This document shows, in pieces, positions 1-8,518 of a DNA stretch of 64,000 nucleotides. Location of the stretch: positions 1,426,001-1,490,000 of the forward strand of contig NC_015276.1 of NCBI RefSeq assembly GCF_000192865.1, in the 5' to 3' direction. The stretch's first letter is position 1. Each line of letters begins with the position of its first letter. A program made the position numbers and the translations under genes. Under the pieces are notes generated by a model that was given only the letters and a program-made list of their open reading frames with translations, was not told where the DNA came from and did not search any database. The stretch is from Marinomonas mediterranea MMB-1. GTDB lineage: Bacteria > Pseudomonadota > Gammaproteobacteria > Pseudomonadales > Marinomonadaceae.

Positions 1-11
1 TTGAGTGAATT

Positions 12-554
12 ATGTCGTTTCCTCGATACTTATCGCAGAAGATTGATTATGTTTCTGCACTAACAGGTAAAAGCGCTTCCCTTGTATTGCCTGTTCTCGT
101 TATTACTATTCTTGTTAATGTCAGTTTGCGCTATGTGTTCAATATTGGATTGATCGAACTTGAAGAGTTGCAGTGGCATTTAAACGCTATTGTGGTTGTT
201 CTATGTTTGGGTTACACCTTTCAGCATGATGAACACGTTCGTGTTGATGTCTTGAGTCATCGCTTTTCACCTAAGACACGTGCTTGGTTAGAAATCATGG
301 GGTTGTTGCTACTCTTCTTTCCGTTTACCGCACTTGTTACTTGGCATACTTGGCACATTGCTGCGTACTCATGGGAGCTTAGAGAGGGCTCGCCAATGCC
401 ATCCGGTCTTCCTGCTCGTTACTTGATAAAAGGTGTTATGGCGCTCGGTAATAGCATTTTCGTTCTACAGGGCTTTTCTATTTTGTTGCAAAAGCTGAGT
501 TTTGTTGCAGGCAATTCAAATGAGCAACATACCAAGTCGGGAGATACCATATGA
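12..554 (+). CDS. TRAP transporter small permease (DctQ-type)
   Basis: Small membrane subunit of a tripartite ATP-independent periplasmic transporter, which uses an ion gradient to import a solute (often an organic acid) delivered by a periplasmic binding protein. The 180-residue product shows the four hydrophobic segments of DctQ proteins (roughly residues 20-40, 55-70, 93-115 and 135-160) with the usual Glu-Glu-Leu-Gln-Trp-His stretch after the first helix. It overlaps the large permease by 4 bp (ATGA), so the two are co-translated. The binding protein is not visible and is presumably upstream of the window. Substrate unknown. Confidence 0.9.
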   Translation: MSFPRYLSQKIDYVSALTGKSASLVLPVLVITILVNVSLRYVFNIGLIELEELQWHLNAIVVVLCLGYTFQHDEHVRVDVLSHRFSPKTRAWLEIMGLLLLFFPFTALVTWHTWHIAAYSWELREGSPMPSGLPARYLIKGVMALGNSIFVLQGFSILLQKLSFVAGNSNEQHTKSGDTI

Positions 555-1885
555 GCGTCGCCTTGGTCATTCTCTTATTTTCGGCGTTCTTAATATTCCT
601 ATTTACCGGCTTTCCTGTTGCCTTTGTTTTAGGTGGCGTTGGCGTATTATTCGCTGTGTTAGGCAGTGTACTCGCCGATGTTTGGGGCTATTACGATGTT
701 GCAGAAATCCGTTCGATAGGTTTTGTTGCAAACCGTATATTCTCGACGATTTCAAATTACTCTTTGATCCCGATGTCTATGTTCATCTTTATGGGTTACT
801 TGCTCGATCGTTCTGGTGTTGCCGAGCGACTCATAGCGGCAATGCATAAAGTATTGGGAAGAACGCCTGGTGGGCTGTCGATCGCCGTGGTTTTCATCGG
901 CGTCATTTTAGCCGCTTCTACTGGCATTATTGGTGCGTCGGTTGTTCTACTTTCGACGATTGCTTTGCCGTCTATGCTAAACGCAGGTTATGCTCGTTGG
1001 CTAAGTGCAGGCACCGTTGGCGCAACGGGCTGCTTAGGTATACTCATTCCGCCGTCTATTATGCTGGTGGTCATGGGAGATCAGCTTCGTTTGCCTGTTG
1101 GGGATTTGTTTACAGGCGCAATACTTCCAGGCCTCTTGTTAGCGCTGTGTTTTGTGAGCTTTATCTTTATTGTGGCATTGATTCGGCCTGAGACGATGCC
1201 GGCGACGAAAGATTCGGCGGAACGTTTTGATCGTCGGGCATTGTGGGATCTCGTTGGCGCGCTGGTGGTGCCTCTCGTTTTGGTGATAGCGGTCTTAGGA
1301 TCGATTGTCGCCGGTATCGCGTCACCAACGGAAGCATCGGGTATAGGTGCAGCTGGTGCAATGGTGCTAGCAAAAGCAAATGGGCGACTAAGTTGGAAGG
1401 AGCTAAAAGACGTGTGCTACGCAACGGGTCGAACCGTAGCATTTTTATATGCTCTGATTTTTGGTGCTTCTTGTTTTTCCGTCGTCTTAAGAGGCTACGG
1501 CGGCGACGAAATCATTGAAAATGCGTTGCACTTCCTATCGCTTGGTCCAAATGGCACATTGATTCTAGTGCTTGGTATCATCTTTTTGCTGGGGTTCTTT
1601 TTGGATTGGATGGAAATTGTGCTCATTGTTGCACCGCTTTTAATGCCGATTCTGCTGCAATTTGGATTAGACCCAATCTGGGTCGCGGTATTGATTGCGA
1701 TTTGCTTGCAAACTTCTTTTCTCACGCCGCCCGTTGGAATGGCATTGTTTTATATACGTAAAGCCGCTCCGGCGGAGTTTAGCCTTGCTGATATTTATAA
1801 AGGTGCGATTCCCTTTGTGCTGTTACAACTGTTTGTTTTAGTGCTTGTTGCGTGTTTTCCTCAGTTGGTAACAGGTTTACTTTGA
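551..1885 (+). CDS. TRAP transporter large permease (DctM-type)
   Basis: Large membrane subunit (444 residues) that forms the solute path together with the DctQ-like protein encoded just before it. The protein is almost entirely hydrophobic, with about a dozen helices. It carries the DctM-type loops: a Gly-rich segment ending in Gly-Ala-Ser near residue 125, the LIPPSIMLV segment near residue 175, and a C-terminal TPPVGMALF signature near residue 395. Length matches the family. It ends about 100 bp before a strong bidirectional terminator and converges on the codB-like gene. Substrate cannot be read from the sequence. Confidence 0.92.
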   Translation: MSVALVILLFSAFLIFLFTGFPVAFVLGGVGVLFAVLGSVLADVWGYYDVAEIRSIGFVANRIFSTISNYSLIPMSMFIFMGYLLDRSGVAERLIAAMHKVLGRTPGGLSIAVVFIGVILAASTGIIGASVVLLSTIALPSMLNAGYARWLSAGTVGATGCLGILIPPSIMLVVMGDQLRLPVGDLFTGAILPGLLLALCFVSFIFIVALIRPETMPATKDSAERFDRRALWDLVGALVVPLVLVIAVLGSIVAGIASPTEASGIGAAGAMVLAKANGRLSWKELKDVCYATGRTVAFLYALIFGASCFSVVLRGYGGDEIIENALHFLSLGPNGTLILVLGIIFLLGFFLDWMEIVLIVAPLLMPILLQFGLDPIWVAVLIAICLQTSFLTPPVGMALFYIRKAAPAEFSLADIYKGAIPFVLLQLFVLVLVACFPQLVTGLL

Positions 1886-1987
1886 CGTCAGTTCTAAGTA
1901 AGACGACGAGCCAAGTTAACGTATATTGAGCGAGCGCAGAGTAAGCGAAAGCAGTCACTAAAAAAGTAAGCGAAAAGGAATAGTAGC

Positions 1988-2022
1988 GAGAAAAGAGCGA
2001 TGCATGGCATCGCTCTTTTCTC
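1988..2022. terminator. Bidirectional terminator between TRAP operon and codB
   Basis: Perfect 16-bp arms (GAGAAAAGAGCGATGC and its complement) around an ATG loop, placed between two convergent genes. The arms contain A/T runs on both sides, so it can serve both strands. Confidence 0.8.
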
Positions 2023-2036
2023 TGTGCTGTTACGTG

Positions 2037-3296
2037 TTAAGCCTGAGCTTTTACTTCGGGTTGTGGTTGCTTTTCAAACTTAGTTAATAGCGTATAAAAA
2101 ATAGCGGCGCTTAAAACACCGACAACAGGCGGTAGAATCGGGGTGAAGAACGCACATGCACAGGCTAAAAAGTACGCGGCTAATCCAATCCAATTGAACG
2201 ATGGTAAGTTCGCTTCAGTAAGCTTGGAGTAGTGTCCTTTATGTTTTATCCAAAAATCCGCCATAATGACGCCACCCAGAGGTGGGATAAAGGTGCCAAG
2301 TAAAATCAAGTATGGGATCAGGTAGTTGTACATCCCGCCCAAAGCGAGAATGGTGCCAATAGCGGCGCCAGCCAGTGTAACCAATTTACGTTTGTCTGTT
2401 CTTAATAAGTTACAACCTGCCACTGCGAAGTTGTAAATCGTATTGTCTTGAGTCGTCCACAGATTCATAAAAAGCATTAGGATAGCGAGAGAGATTGAGC
2501 CTTGTGCAATCATGACATCAACGATGTCTGCTTGTTGGTACATTAGGCTGCCAAGCGCGCCAGTAAGGACCATTAAGCCATTACCGAGCACAAAGGCCGC
2601 AAGTGTGGCGTATATAGCGACCTTTCCTGATTTAGCAAATCGACTCCAGTTTGTCGCTTGTGTACCACCGCTCACAAATGTACCAATGATAATGGTGATT
2701 GCGGTTGTAAAACTTAAACTTCCGTCCGACTCGCTCGAAAACACGCCTTGTATTTCTGTAGTATCAAGGAAGCCTTTGTATAGGCTGATTAAAATAAAGA
2801 TCAACATGGCAGGAACAGCGATGCGTGAAAGATAGTCCATGCCTTTGTAGCCTATCATTGCTGTAATACAGAACGCGAACCCAAAAAAGATAGTGAGAGG
2901 GACTTCAAGCGCTGGTGCTAAAGAAAGGGTTTTGACCAAGACAACCGCAATGGTTGCCGCCCCCCATGCGTACCAGCCGACTTGAGTAAACCCGAGCAGC
3001 AGGTCAGATAGTTTGCTGCCTTTTTCGCCAAAACAAAAACGCCCCATTAAAATCGCGTTTAGGCCACTTTTGTATGCAATGTAACCCAATGCTGCTGCGT
3101 ATCCGCCCAACAGTAAATTGCCTATCAGTATCGCGAGTAGCATTTCTCCCACGCTAAAAGCTGTGCCAATTTTACCCCCTGCAAACATGGTTGCAGTGAA
3201 AAATGTGAATCCCATCAATACCATGCATGTCGAAAACATACCTTTCCTAGCGGATTGTGGCACTTCTTCTAAAGGATAATCAGTTGCTTCACTCAT
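2037..3296 (-). CDS. codB: Cytosine permease (NCS1 family, CodB-like)
   Basis: Inner-membrane symporter for cytosine or a related nucleobase. At 419 residues it has the exact length of E. coli CodB and shares its landmarks: VPQSARKG near residue 15, the TQVGW motif near residue 105, a SGGTQATNW-type segment in the middle, DVMIAQG, NIWTT-like LWTTQDN, and PPxGGVI near residue 340. About 12 membrane helices. The start at 3296 is chosen over an ATG 12 bp upstream because GGAGG, the ribosome site for 3296, overlaps that upstream codon. No cytosine deaminase gene lies beside it. A 20-bp perfect palindrome sits about 30 bp upstream and may be its operator. The LysR gene behind it is a possible regulator. 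Confidence 0.85.
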   Translation of the reverse strand: MSEATDYPLEEVPQSARKGMFSTCMVLMGFTFFTATMFAGGKIGTAFSVGEMLLAILIGNLLLGGYAAALGYIAYKSGLNAILMGRFCFGEKGSKLSDLLLGFTQVGWYAWGAATIAVVLVKTLSLAPALEVPLTIFFGFAFCITAMIGYKGMDYLSRIAVPAMLIFILISLYKGFLDTTEIQGVFSSESDGSLSFTTAITIIIGTFVSGGTQATNWSRFAKSGKVAIYATLAAFVLGNGLMVLTGALGSLMYQQADIVDVMIAQGSISLAILMLFMNLWTTQDNTIYNFAVAGCNLLRTDKRKLVTLAGAAIGTILALGGMYNYLIPYLILLGTFIPPLGGVIMADFWIKHKGHYSKLTEANLPSFNWIGLAAYFLACACAFFTPILPPVVGVLSAAIFYTLLTKFEKQPQPEVKAQA

Positions 3297-3324
3297 AATA
3301 GCCTCCATTCGATAGAATAGTTAA

Positions 3325-3344
3325 AACTGACTTTTTAGTCAGTT
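3325..3344. promoter_or_regulatory. Perfect inverted repeat upstream of codB (candidate operator)
   Basis: Arms AACTGACT and AGTCAGTT around TTTT, 28 bp upstream of the codB start. There is no T-tract, and the position fits a repressor or activator site better than a terminator. Which protein binds is unknown. Confidence 0.45.
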
Positions 3345-3490
3345 AGAACAAAAGTTAAGCAACCAAAGTGCCATAACATGAAAATGGGATGTATTTTCAC
3401 TAAGTTGAATGTTTGGTGTGGGTTTATTAAGGAATATACAGAAAAGTCTTAGGAACTTCTGTGTATTGGCTTTGATCGTCGAAATGACTT

Positions 3491-4432
3491 CTATTGAGAG
3501 GGGGGGTTCTCAGTAGGGTCTAACTTTGTCGATAAGTGAGTCATCATAAAGTCTATAAAAACGCGTAGTCGAGTAGGCATATAGCGAGTTTGCGCGTATT
3601 GCATGATTATCGAGCCGTGATAGCTGCTTTTGATGTGCCAATCTGGCAGCACTTGAACAACATCTTGCTTGTCTATTGCGTCTTTTACAACAAAGTCATG
3701 AAAAATTCCGATGCCCAGCCCTTGTTTAACGCCGTTTAAGCGCATTTGAGAGTGGTTGACGGCGTAGCGTCCTTTTACTGACAGTGAAAAGGATTCCTGA
3801 GAGTTCATAAATGTCCAAATATTATCTTTATCGTTTTCCGCTAGATACAGACAGTCATGCTTTGTTAGATCGTTTGGGTGTTTTGGTGTGCCTTTACTAG
3901 ATAAATACTCTGGACTTGCACAGACCATTAATGCGGTTTTACCGATGTCTTTCATCACTTGGTTTTCGTCAGGCTGGTCGGTCAGGCGAAATGCGATGTC
4001 TATTTTGTCATTCAATATGTCGATGTGTCCGTCAGCAACGCGCAGTTTAAGTTGAATGTTAGGATGTTCGATTAAAAAAGGCACGACCAATGGCTGAATG
4101 ACTGAGAACAGAAAGGCTTCTGGAGCGGCAACGGTAAGCTCGCCAGCCGCTTCTGAGTGTTCGGCGTCCGACAGTTCTACAGCATTTTGAGCTGCGTTGG
4201 TCATGACTAAGCATTGGTCGTAAATCTTTTGCCCCGTCGCTGTGATGACCAGTTTGCGAGTAGAGCGTTCCAGCAGTTTTACGGACAGCGCTTTTTCTAA
4301 GCGTGTAATCAACTTACTTAATGCAGACGGGGTTACGCCTAATTTATGACTCGCCGCCGTGAAGCTTCCTTCATTCACGATAAGAATGAACGTCGCTAAA
4401 TCGGGAAGTAGAGGGATGAGCTGAGGCGTCAT
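3491..4432 (-). CDS. LysR-family transcriptional regulator
   Basis: 313-residue LysR-type regulator. It has a winged helix-turn-helix at residues ~5-65 (LATFILIVNEGSFTAAS, then VTPSALSKLITRLE) and a periplasmic-binding-like effector domain from about residue 90 (SGELTVAAP-type start, IDIAFRLTD near 175). The start at 4432 puts the helix-turn-helix at its usual distance from the N-terminus. A TTG at 4516 in the same frame, with GAGGA about 15 nt upstream, would add 28 residues and cannot be excluded. It is divergent from kbl-tdh (216 bp between chosen starts) and lies upstream of codB on the same strand, so either may be its target. The effector is unknown. Confidence 0.88.
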   Translation of the reverse strand: MTPQLIPLLPDLATFILIVNEGSFTAASHKLGVTPSALSKLITRLEKALSVKLLERSTRKLVITATGQKIYDQCLVMTNAAQNAVELSDAEHSEAAGELTVAAPEAFLFSVIQPLVVPFLIEHPNIQLKLRVADGHIDILNDKIDIAFRLTDQPDENQVMKDIGKTALMVCASPEYLSSKGTPKHPNDLTKHDCLYLAENDKDNIWTFMNSQESFSLSVKGRYAVNHSQMRLNGVKQGLGIGIFHDFVVKDAIDKQDVVQVLPDWHIKSSYHGSIIMQYAQTRYMPTRLRVFIDFMMTHLSTKLDPTENPPSQ

Positions 4433-4648
4433 GTGAAACGTGTACCTGAAAACGAAGTGTGTTTGTAGCATATTATAGATCTTGGATTGATTAATAGCTT
4501 TAATTTGGTCCTTCAATTCACAAATGATTTTCCTCGCTGCTATCTAATGCAATATAAGCACATGACATACACTTTTTAACAAGATCTTTAAAAAAGTGAA
4601 TGCTTCTATTTAGGAAGCGATGAATAAATTCAACGTTAGGAAAGTGTC

Positions 4649-5857
4649 ATGTCTTCTGAATTTTATAATCAACTTCAAACGCAGATTAATACTCTAAAGC
4701 AGGAAGGCTTGTACAAATCTGAGCGTATTCTGACATCTGCTCAGAAAGCGTCGGTCAACGTCGCTTCTGGTCAGAGTGTTTTAAATTTTTGTGCAAACAA
4801 CTATTTAGGATTAGCGAATCACCCGAACCTGATTGAGGCAGCCAGTGCAGGGCTGGATAAGCATGGTTTTGGTATGGCGTCAGTTCGATTTATATGTGGA
4901 ACACAGGACATCCACAAAACATTAGAGAAGAAGTTATCTGATTATCTTGGAATGGAAGACACAATACTGTATTCGTCGTGTTTTGATGCCAATGCGGGTC
5001 TGTTTGAGACTTTACTAGAAAAAGAAGATGCCATTATTTCAGATTCTCTGAATCATGCTTCCATCATTGACGGCGTGCGCCTTTGTAAAGCCAAGCGGTT
5101 TCGCTATGCAAACAATGATATGACTGATTTAGAGCAGCAGCTTATCGCAGCAGACCAGTCTGGCGTTCGCCATAAAATGATTGTGACAGATGGTGTGTTT
5201 TCGATGGATGGCATTGTGGCTAATCTGCCTGCTGTCTGCGACCTTGCGGATAAATACAACGCGCTTGTGATGGTGGACGACTCTCATGCAGTGGGTTTTA
5301 TGGGAGATCATGGTCGTGGAACCCATGAGTATCATGACGTTATGGATCGAGTTGATATTATTACAGGTACGTTGGGCAAAGCCATGGGTGGCGCGTCAGG
5401 CGGATATACGTCCGCGAAAAAGGAAGTCGTTGATTGGCTTCGTCAGCGTTCTCGTCCGTATTTATTTTCTAATTCACTTGCACCAGCGATTGTAACTGCC
5501 TCAATTCGTGTGCTGGAAATGCTTGAGCAAAGTGGCACGTTACGAAGCCAACTTTGGGACAATGCGAATTACTTTAGAGCGCGAATGAGCGAGGCAGGGT
5601 TTGAGTTGGCTGGAGCGGATCACGCTATTATCCCGATTATGCTGGGTGATGCGAAAGTCGCTGCTGAGTTTGCAGAAAGGTCATTAGAGAAGGGGGTATA
5701 TGTTGTCGGCTTTTCTTATCCGGTTGTCCCGAAAGGGCAAGCACGGATACGCACACAAATGTCTGCTGCTCATACCAAAGAGCAGCTCGATCACGCGATA
5801 GATACGTTTATTTCGGTGGGTAACGACATGGGGATTCTAAAGGAGCAAGCATCATGA
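4649..5857 (+). CDS. kbl: Glycine C-acetyltransferase (2-amino-3-ketobutyrate CoA ligase)
   Basis: PLP enzyme that splits 2-amino-3-oxobutyrate with CoA into glycine and acetyl-CoA, the second step of threonine catabolism through Tdh. The 402-residue protein matches the alpha-oxoamine synthase family: NNYLGLANHP near residue 50, a SCFDANAG loop near 110, DDSHAVGFMG near 210, and the PLP lysine in the TGTLGKAMGG motif near 245. Good ribosome site (AGGAAA, 5 nt before ATG). It overlaps tdh by 4 bp, the standard kbl-tdh operon, because Kbl consumes the unstable Tdh product. LysR is divergent upstream. Confidence 0.96.
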   Translation: MSSEFYNQLQTQINTLKQEGLYKSERILTSAQKASVNVASGQSVLNFCANNYLGLANHPNLIEAASAGLDKHGFGMASVRFICGTQDIHKTLEKKLSDYLGMEDTILYSSCFDANAGLFETLLEKEDAIISDSLNHASIIDGVRLCKAKRFRYANNDMTDLEQQLIAADQSGVRHKMIVTDGVFSMDGIVANLPAVCDLADKYNALVMVDDSHAVGFMGDHGRGTHEYHDVMDRVDIITGTLGKAMGGASGGYTSAKKEVVDWLRQRSRPYLFSNSLAPAIVTASIRVLEMLEQSGTLRSQLWDNANYFRARMSEAGFELAGADHAIIPIMLGDAKVAAEFAERSLEKGVYVVGFSYPVVPKGQARIRTQMSAAHTKEQLDHAIDTFISVGNDMGILKEQAS

Positions 5858-6996
5858 TTGTTTCACGTGCTACTATGGACAGCTCCAGCTCCAGCGCTAT
5901 TTCTAGTAACGGTAACCGTATTCGGTCCAATGACGCAGAGCTTGGGTATGAGTTAGAGCATCAGGCAAACAGTATCAAGGCGCTTTCTAAATTAAAAGCG
6001 AAACCTGGGCTCTGGATGACTGAGGTAGCAAAGCCTACTCCAGGTCCTAATGACTTGCTTATCAAGATAAAAAAGACCGCGATATGTGGAACTGATGTTC
6101 ATATTTACAACTGGGATGAGTGGGCGCAAAGCACGATTCCTGTTCCTATGGTGGTCGGACACGAGTACGTGGGAGAAGTGGTAGAGGTTGGAGCTGAAGT
6201 AAGAGGCTTCGATATCGGAGATCGGGTGTCAGGAGAAGGGCATATTACGTGTGGGCATTGTCGTAATTGTCGAGGTGGGCGAACGCATCTTTGCCGGAAT
6301 ACGATTGGCGTAGGAGTGAACCGAACGGGTAGCTTTTCTGAATATCTAGTATTGCCTGCTTTCAACGCGTTTAAAATTCCTGCTGAAATACCGGATGATA
6401 TTGCTGCGATTTTTGATCCTTTTGGGAATGCCTTACACACCGCTTTGTCTTTTGACCTTGTTGGTGAAGATGTGTTGATCACGGGGGCTGGGCCAATTGG
6501 CATTATGGCGGCAGCGATTGCTAAGCATGTTGGTGCGCGCCATGTGGTTATCACTGATGTGAATGAATATAGACTTCAGTTAGCAGAACGTATGGGAGTG
6601 ACACGGGCAGTAAATGTTGCGCGTGAATCCTTATCTGACGTGATGGATGATCTAAAGATGACGGAAGGGTTTGATGTTGGTATGGAAATGTCAGGTGTTC
6701 CTGCCGCTGTCAGCGACATGTTGCTTGCCATGAATCATGGTGGCCGCATTGCTATTTTAGGTATTCCGCCATCCGATACGTCAATTGATTGGAAGCAGGT
6801 TATTTTTAAAGGTCTAATTATCAAAGGTATCTATGGGCGAGAAATGTTTGAGACTTGGTACAAAATGGCCAGCCTCGTTCAGTCTGGACTCGATTTATCG
6901 CCAATGGTTACGCATCATTTTTCGATTGATGAATTCCAAAAGGGTTTCGATGTAATGCGCTCGGGTGATTCCGGTAAAGTGATTCTTGAATGGTAA
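5854..6996 (+). CDS. tdh: L-threonine 3-dehydrogenase with N-terminal extension
   Basis: Zinc- and NAD-dependent oxidation of L-threonine to 2-amino-3-oxobutyrate, passed to Kbl. Family landmarks are intact: catalytic zinc Cys in AICGTDVHIYN, GHEYVGEV, the structural-zinc cluster CGHCRNC...C, and the Rossmann motif GAGPIGIMAA. From about residue 42 (KALSKLK) it aligns with ordinary ~341-residue Tdh. The first ~41 residues, rich in Ser and Asn, are extra. They are probably real: AAGGAG lies 9 nt before the ATG at 5854, that ATG overlaps the kbl stop, and no ATG or GTG occurs at the normal start position. The function of the extension is unknown. Confidence 0.95.
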   Translation: MIVSRATMDSSSSSAISSNGNRIRSNDAELGYELEHQANSIKALSKLKAKPGLWMTEVAKPTPGPNDLLIKIKKTAICGTDVHIYNWDEWAQSTIPVPMVVGHEYVGEVVEVGAEVRGFDIGDRVSGEGHITCGHCRNCRGGRTHLCRNTIGVGVNRTGSFSEYLVLPAFNAFKIPAEIPDDIAAIFDPFGNALHTALSFDLVGEDVLITGAGPIGIMAAAIAKHVGARHVVITDVNEYRLQLAERMGVTRAVNVARESLSDVMDDLKMTEGFDVGMEMSGVPAAVSDMLLAMNHGGRIAILGIPPSDTSIDWKQVIFKGLIIKGIYGREMFETWYKMASLVQSGLDLSPMVTHHFSIDEFQKGFDVMRSGDSGKVILEW

Positions 6997-7025
6997 GTTG
7001 CTCTCTCACTCACTAGCTCAAGGAG

Positions 7026-7054
7026 AGACGCCAAATCACTCAATATTGGCGTCT
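7026..7054. terminator. Terminator between tdh and the response regulator
   Basis: Stem AGACGCCAA / TTGGCGTCT followed by TT. It lies between convergent genes and overlaps the end of the response-regulator gene. Confidence 0.6.
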
Positions 7055-8445
7055 TTCATATTTTTGAGTCGCTTACTTAAAGCAGGTTGCGATATTCCTA
7101 ACATCTGTGAGGCAAGAGACTGATTTTGATTCGCGCGAAGCATGGCTTCATTAACCAGTATTTCTGACAATTGATTAAGGGTTGGAAGAGGCTGGTTTTC
7201 TGAAAACGTGACTTTTTCTTCACTGAAATTTCGAATATCCGTTTGTTCTAGTAATGGGTCGAATGGCCTTGTATCTAATACCTCTCCTTGACTTTGACTG
7301 ACACTGTCGTAAACCAGTGCTCTTAGTTCACGGGCGTTGCCTGGGAACGGATACTGGATCAATCTGGGGGCCAAATTTTTGGGTATTTTTAGTGTCTCTT
7401 TGCCCATTTCTTCACAAGCGATTCGCATAAAGTGCCTGAGCAATAACGGGATGTCTTCAGAGCGCTCGCGCAACGGGGGGATGTCTACCCGATGTGTTCT
7501 CAGGCGATAGAATAAATCTTTTCGAAATTTTCCTTCTTGCTGTCTTTCTGCAAGGTTTTGATGGGTCGCAACAATGACTCTCGCTTCGATTCTTTTTGGA
7601 CGGTCACTGCCTATCGGATAATATTCTCCTTCTTGCAGCAGCCTTAATAATTTGACTTGAGAGGTTGGGCTTAAGTCTCCGATCTCGTCTAAAAAGAGTG
7701 TACCACCTGAGGCTCTTTCTACTAAGCCTGAGCGCTGCTTATCCGCGCCAGTAAAGGCTCCCTTGGAGTGACCAAATAAGGTGTCGGAGAAAATATTGTC
7801 ATCCAACCCAGCGACGTTCACCGTAACAAGCTCACCGTGTCGCTTACTGGCAGCGTGCGTTGCTCTTGCGATGAGTTCTTTTCCAACACCGCTTTCGCCC
7901 GTAATTAGCAAGGGCTGGTTACTTTGCCCGATTGACTCTAAATAGCGGAAGACAGAATGCATTTGCGCATTTGCGGTAATAATAGCGTCAAAGCAGTCTG
8001 ATTGTTTAAGTGTATTGGATAAGAGCTGAGCGCGAAGCGCATGGTTTTCTAGGTTCAGTTCTTGGGTATGGATCGCGCGCTTTATGGACTCTAGAATCTG
8101 TTCTTGATCCGCTGTTTTTACAATGTAATCAAACGCTCCTTTTTTTACGCATTCCACGGCGGCGTCTACTTGATTTAGCCCACTGAAAATAATGACCGTG
8201 ATGTCTGGGTGTTCTTCGGTAAACCATGTGAGCAATTCTTGACCTGATATTACGGGCATTGTTAGATCAAGGAGGACGAGTCCCACTTTTTCAGAGTTAA
8301 TAATCCCTTGAACGTCTTCTGGCGCTGAGCTAGTGATTAGGTTGTTATAACCTTGGCGTTCTAATGTTAATGACATGCTTCGTAAGAACGAGGTCTCATC
8401 ATCAACGAGTAAAATTTTAAATTGTGGGTAAAAGCGTGTACTCAA
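7036..8445 (-). CDS. Sigma-54-dependent response regulator (NtrC family)
   Basis: Transcription activator of 469 residues. Domains: receiver at ~8-125 with the acidic pair DD and phospho-acceptor Asp in LLDLTMP (about residue 60); AAA+ sigma-54 interaction domain at ~150-375 with Walker A GESGVGKE, the GAFTGA loop that contacts sigma-54, and Walker B GGTLFLDEIGD; Fis-type helix-turn-helix at the C-terminus (LASQMLGISQPALSKRLK). The start is TTG, supported by AGGAG 6 nt upstream. The cognate kinase gene is 73 bp upstream in the same direction. Likely target: the divergent TAXI-TRAP genes, which have a -24/-12 promoter and two palindromes. That link is inference. Confidence 0.93.
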   Translation of the reverse strand: MSTRFYPQFKILLVDDETSFLRSMSLTLERQGYNNLITSSAPEDVQGIINSEKVGLVLLDLTMPVISGQELLTWFTEEHPDITVIIFSGLNQVDAAVECVKKGAFDYIVKTADQEQILESIKRAIHTQELNLENHALRAQLLSNTLKQSDCFDAIITANAQMHSVFRYLESIGQSNQPLLITGESGVGKELIARATHAASKRHGELVTVNVAGLDDNIFSDTLFGHSKGAFTGADKQRSGLVERASGGTLFLDEIGDLSPTSQVKLLRLLQEGEYYPIGSDRPKRIEARVIVATHQNLAERQQEGKFRKDLFYRLRTHRVDIPPLRERSEDIPLLLRHFMRIACEEMGKETLKIPKNLAPRLIQYPFPGNARELRALVYDSVSQSQGEVLDTRPFDPLLEQTDIRNFSEEKVTFSENQPLPTLNQLSEILVNEAMLRANQNQSLASQMLGISQPALSKRLKNMKDANIE

Positions 8446-8518
8446 TTCGAACTCCTAATCTAAGTTTATCGAACGCCAGTCGGGCGTTAACCGTATCCAA
8501 TAAACTGTTTACCGCTCG

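Noticed and set aside
4517..4648. Possible glycine or threonine riboswitch before kbl
   Set aside because: Only short hairpins such as GCTTC / GAAGC are present; no glycine-riboswitch core was recognised.
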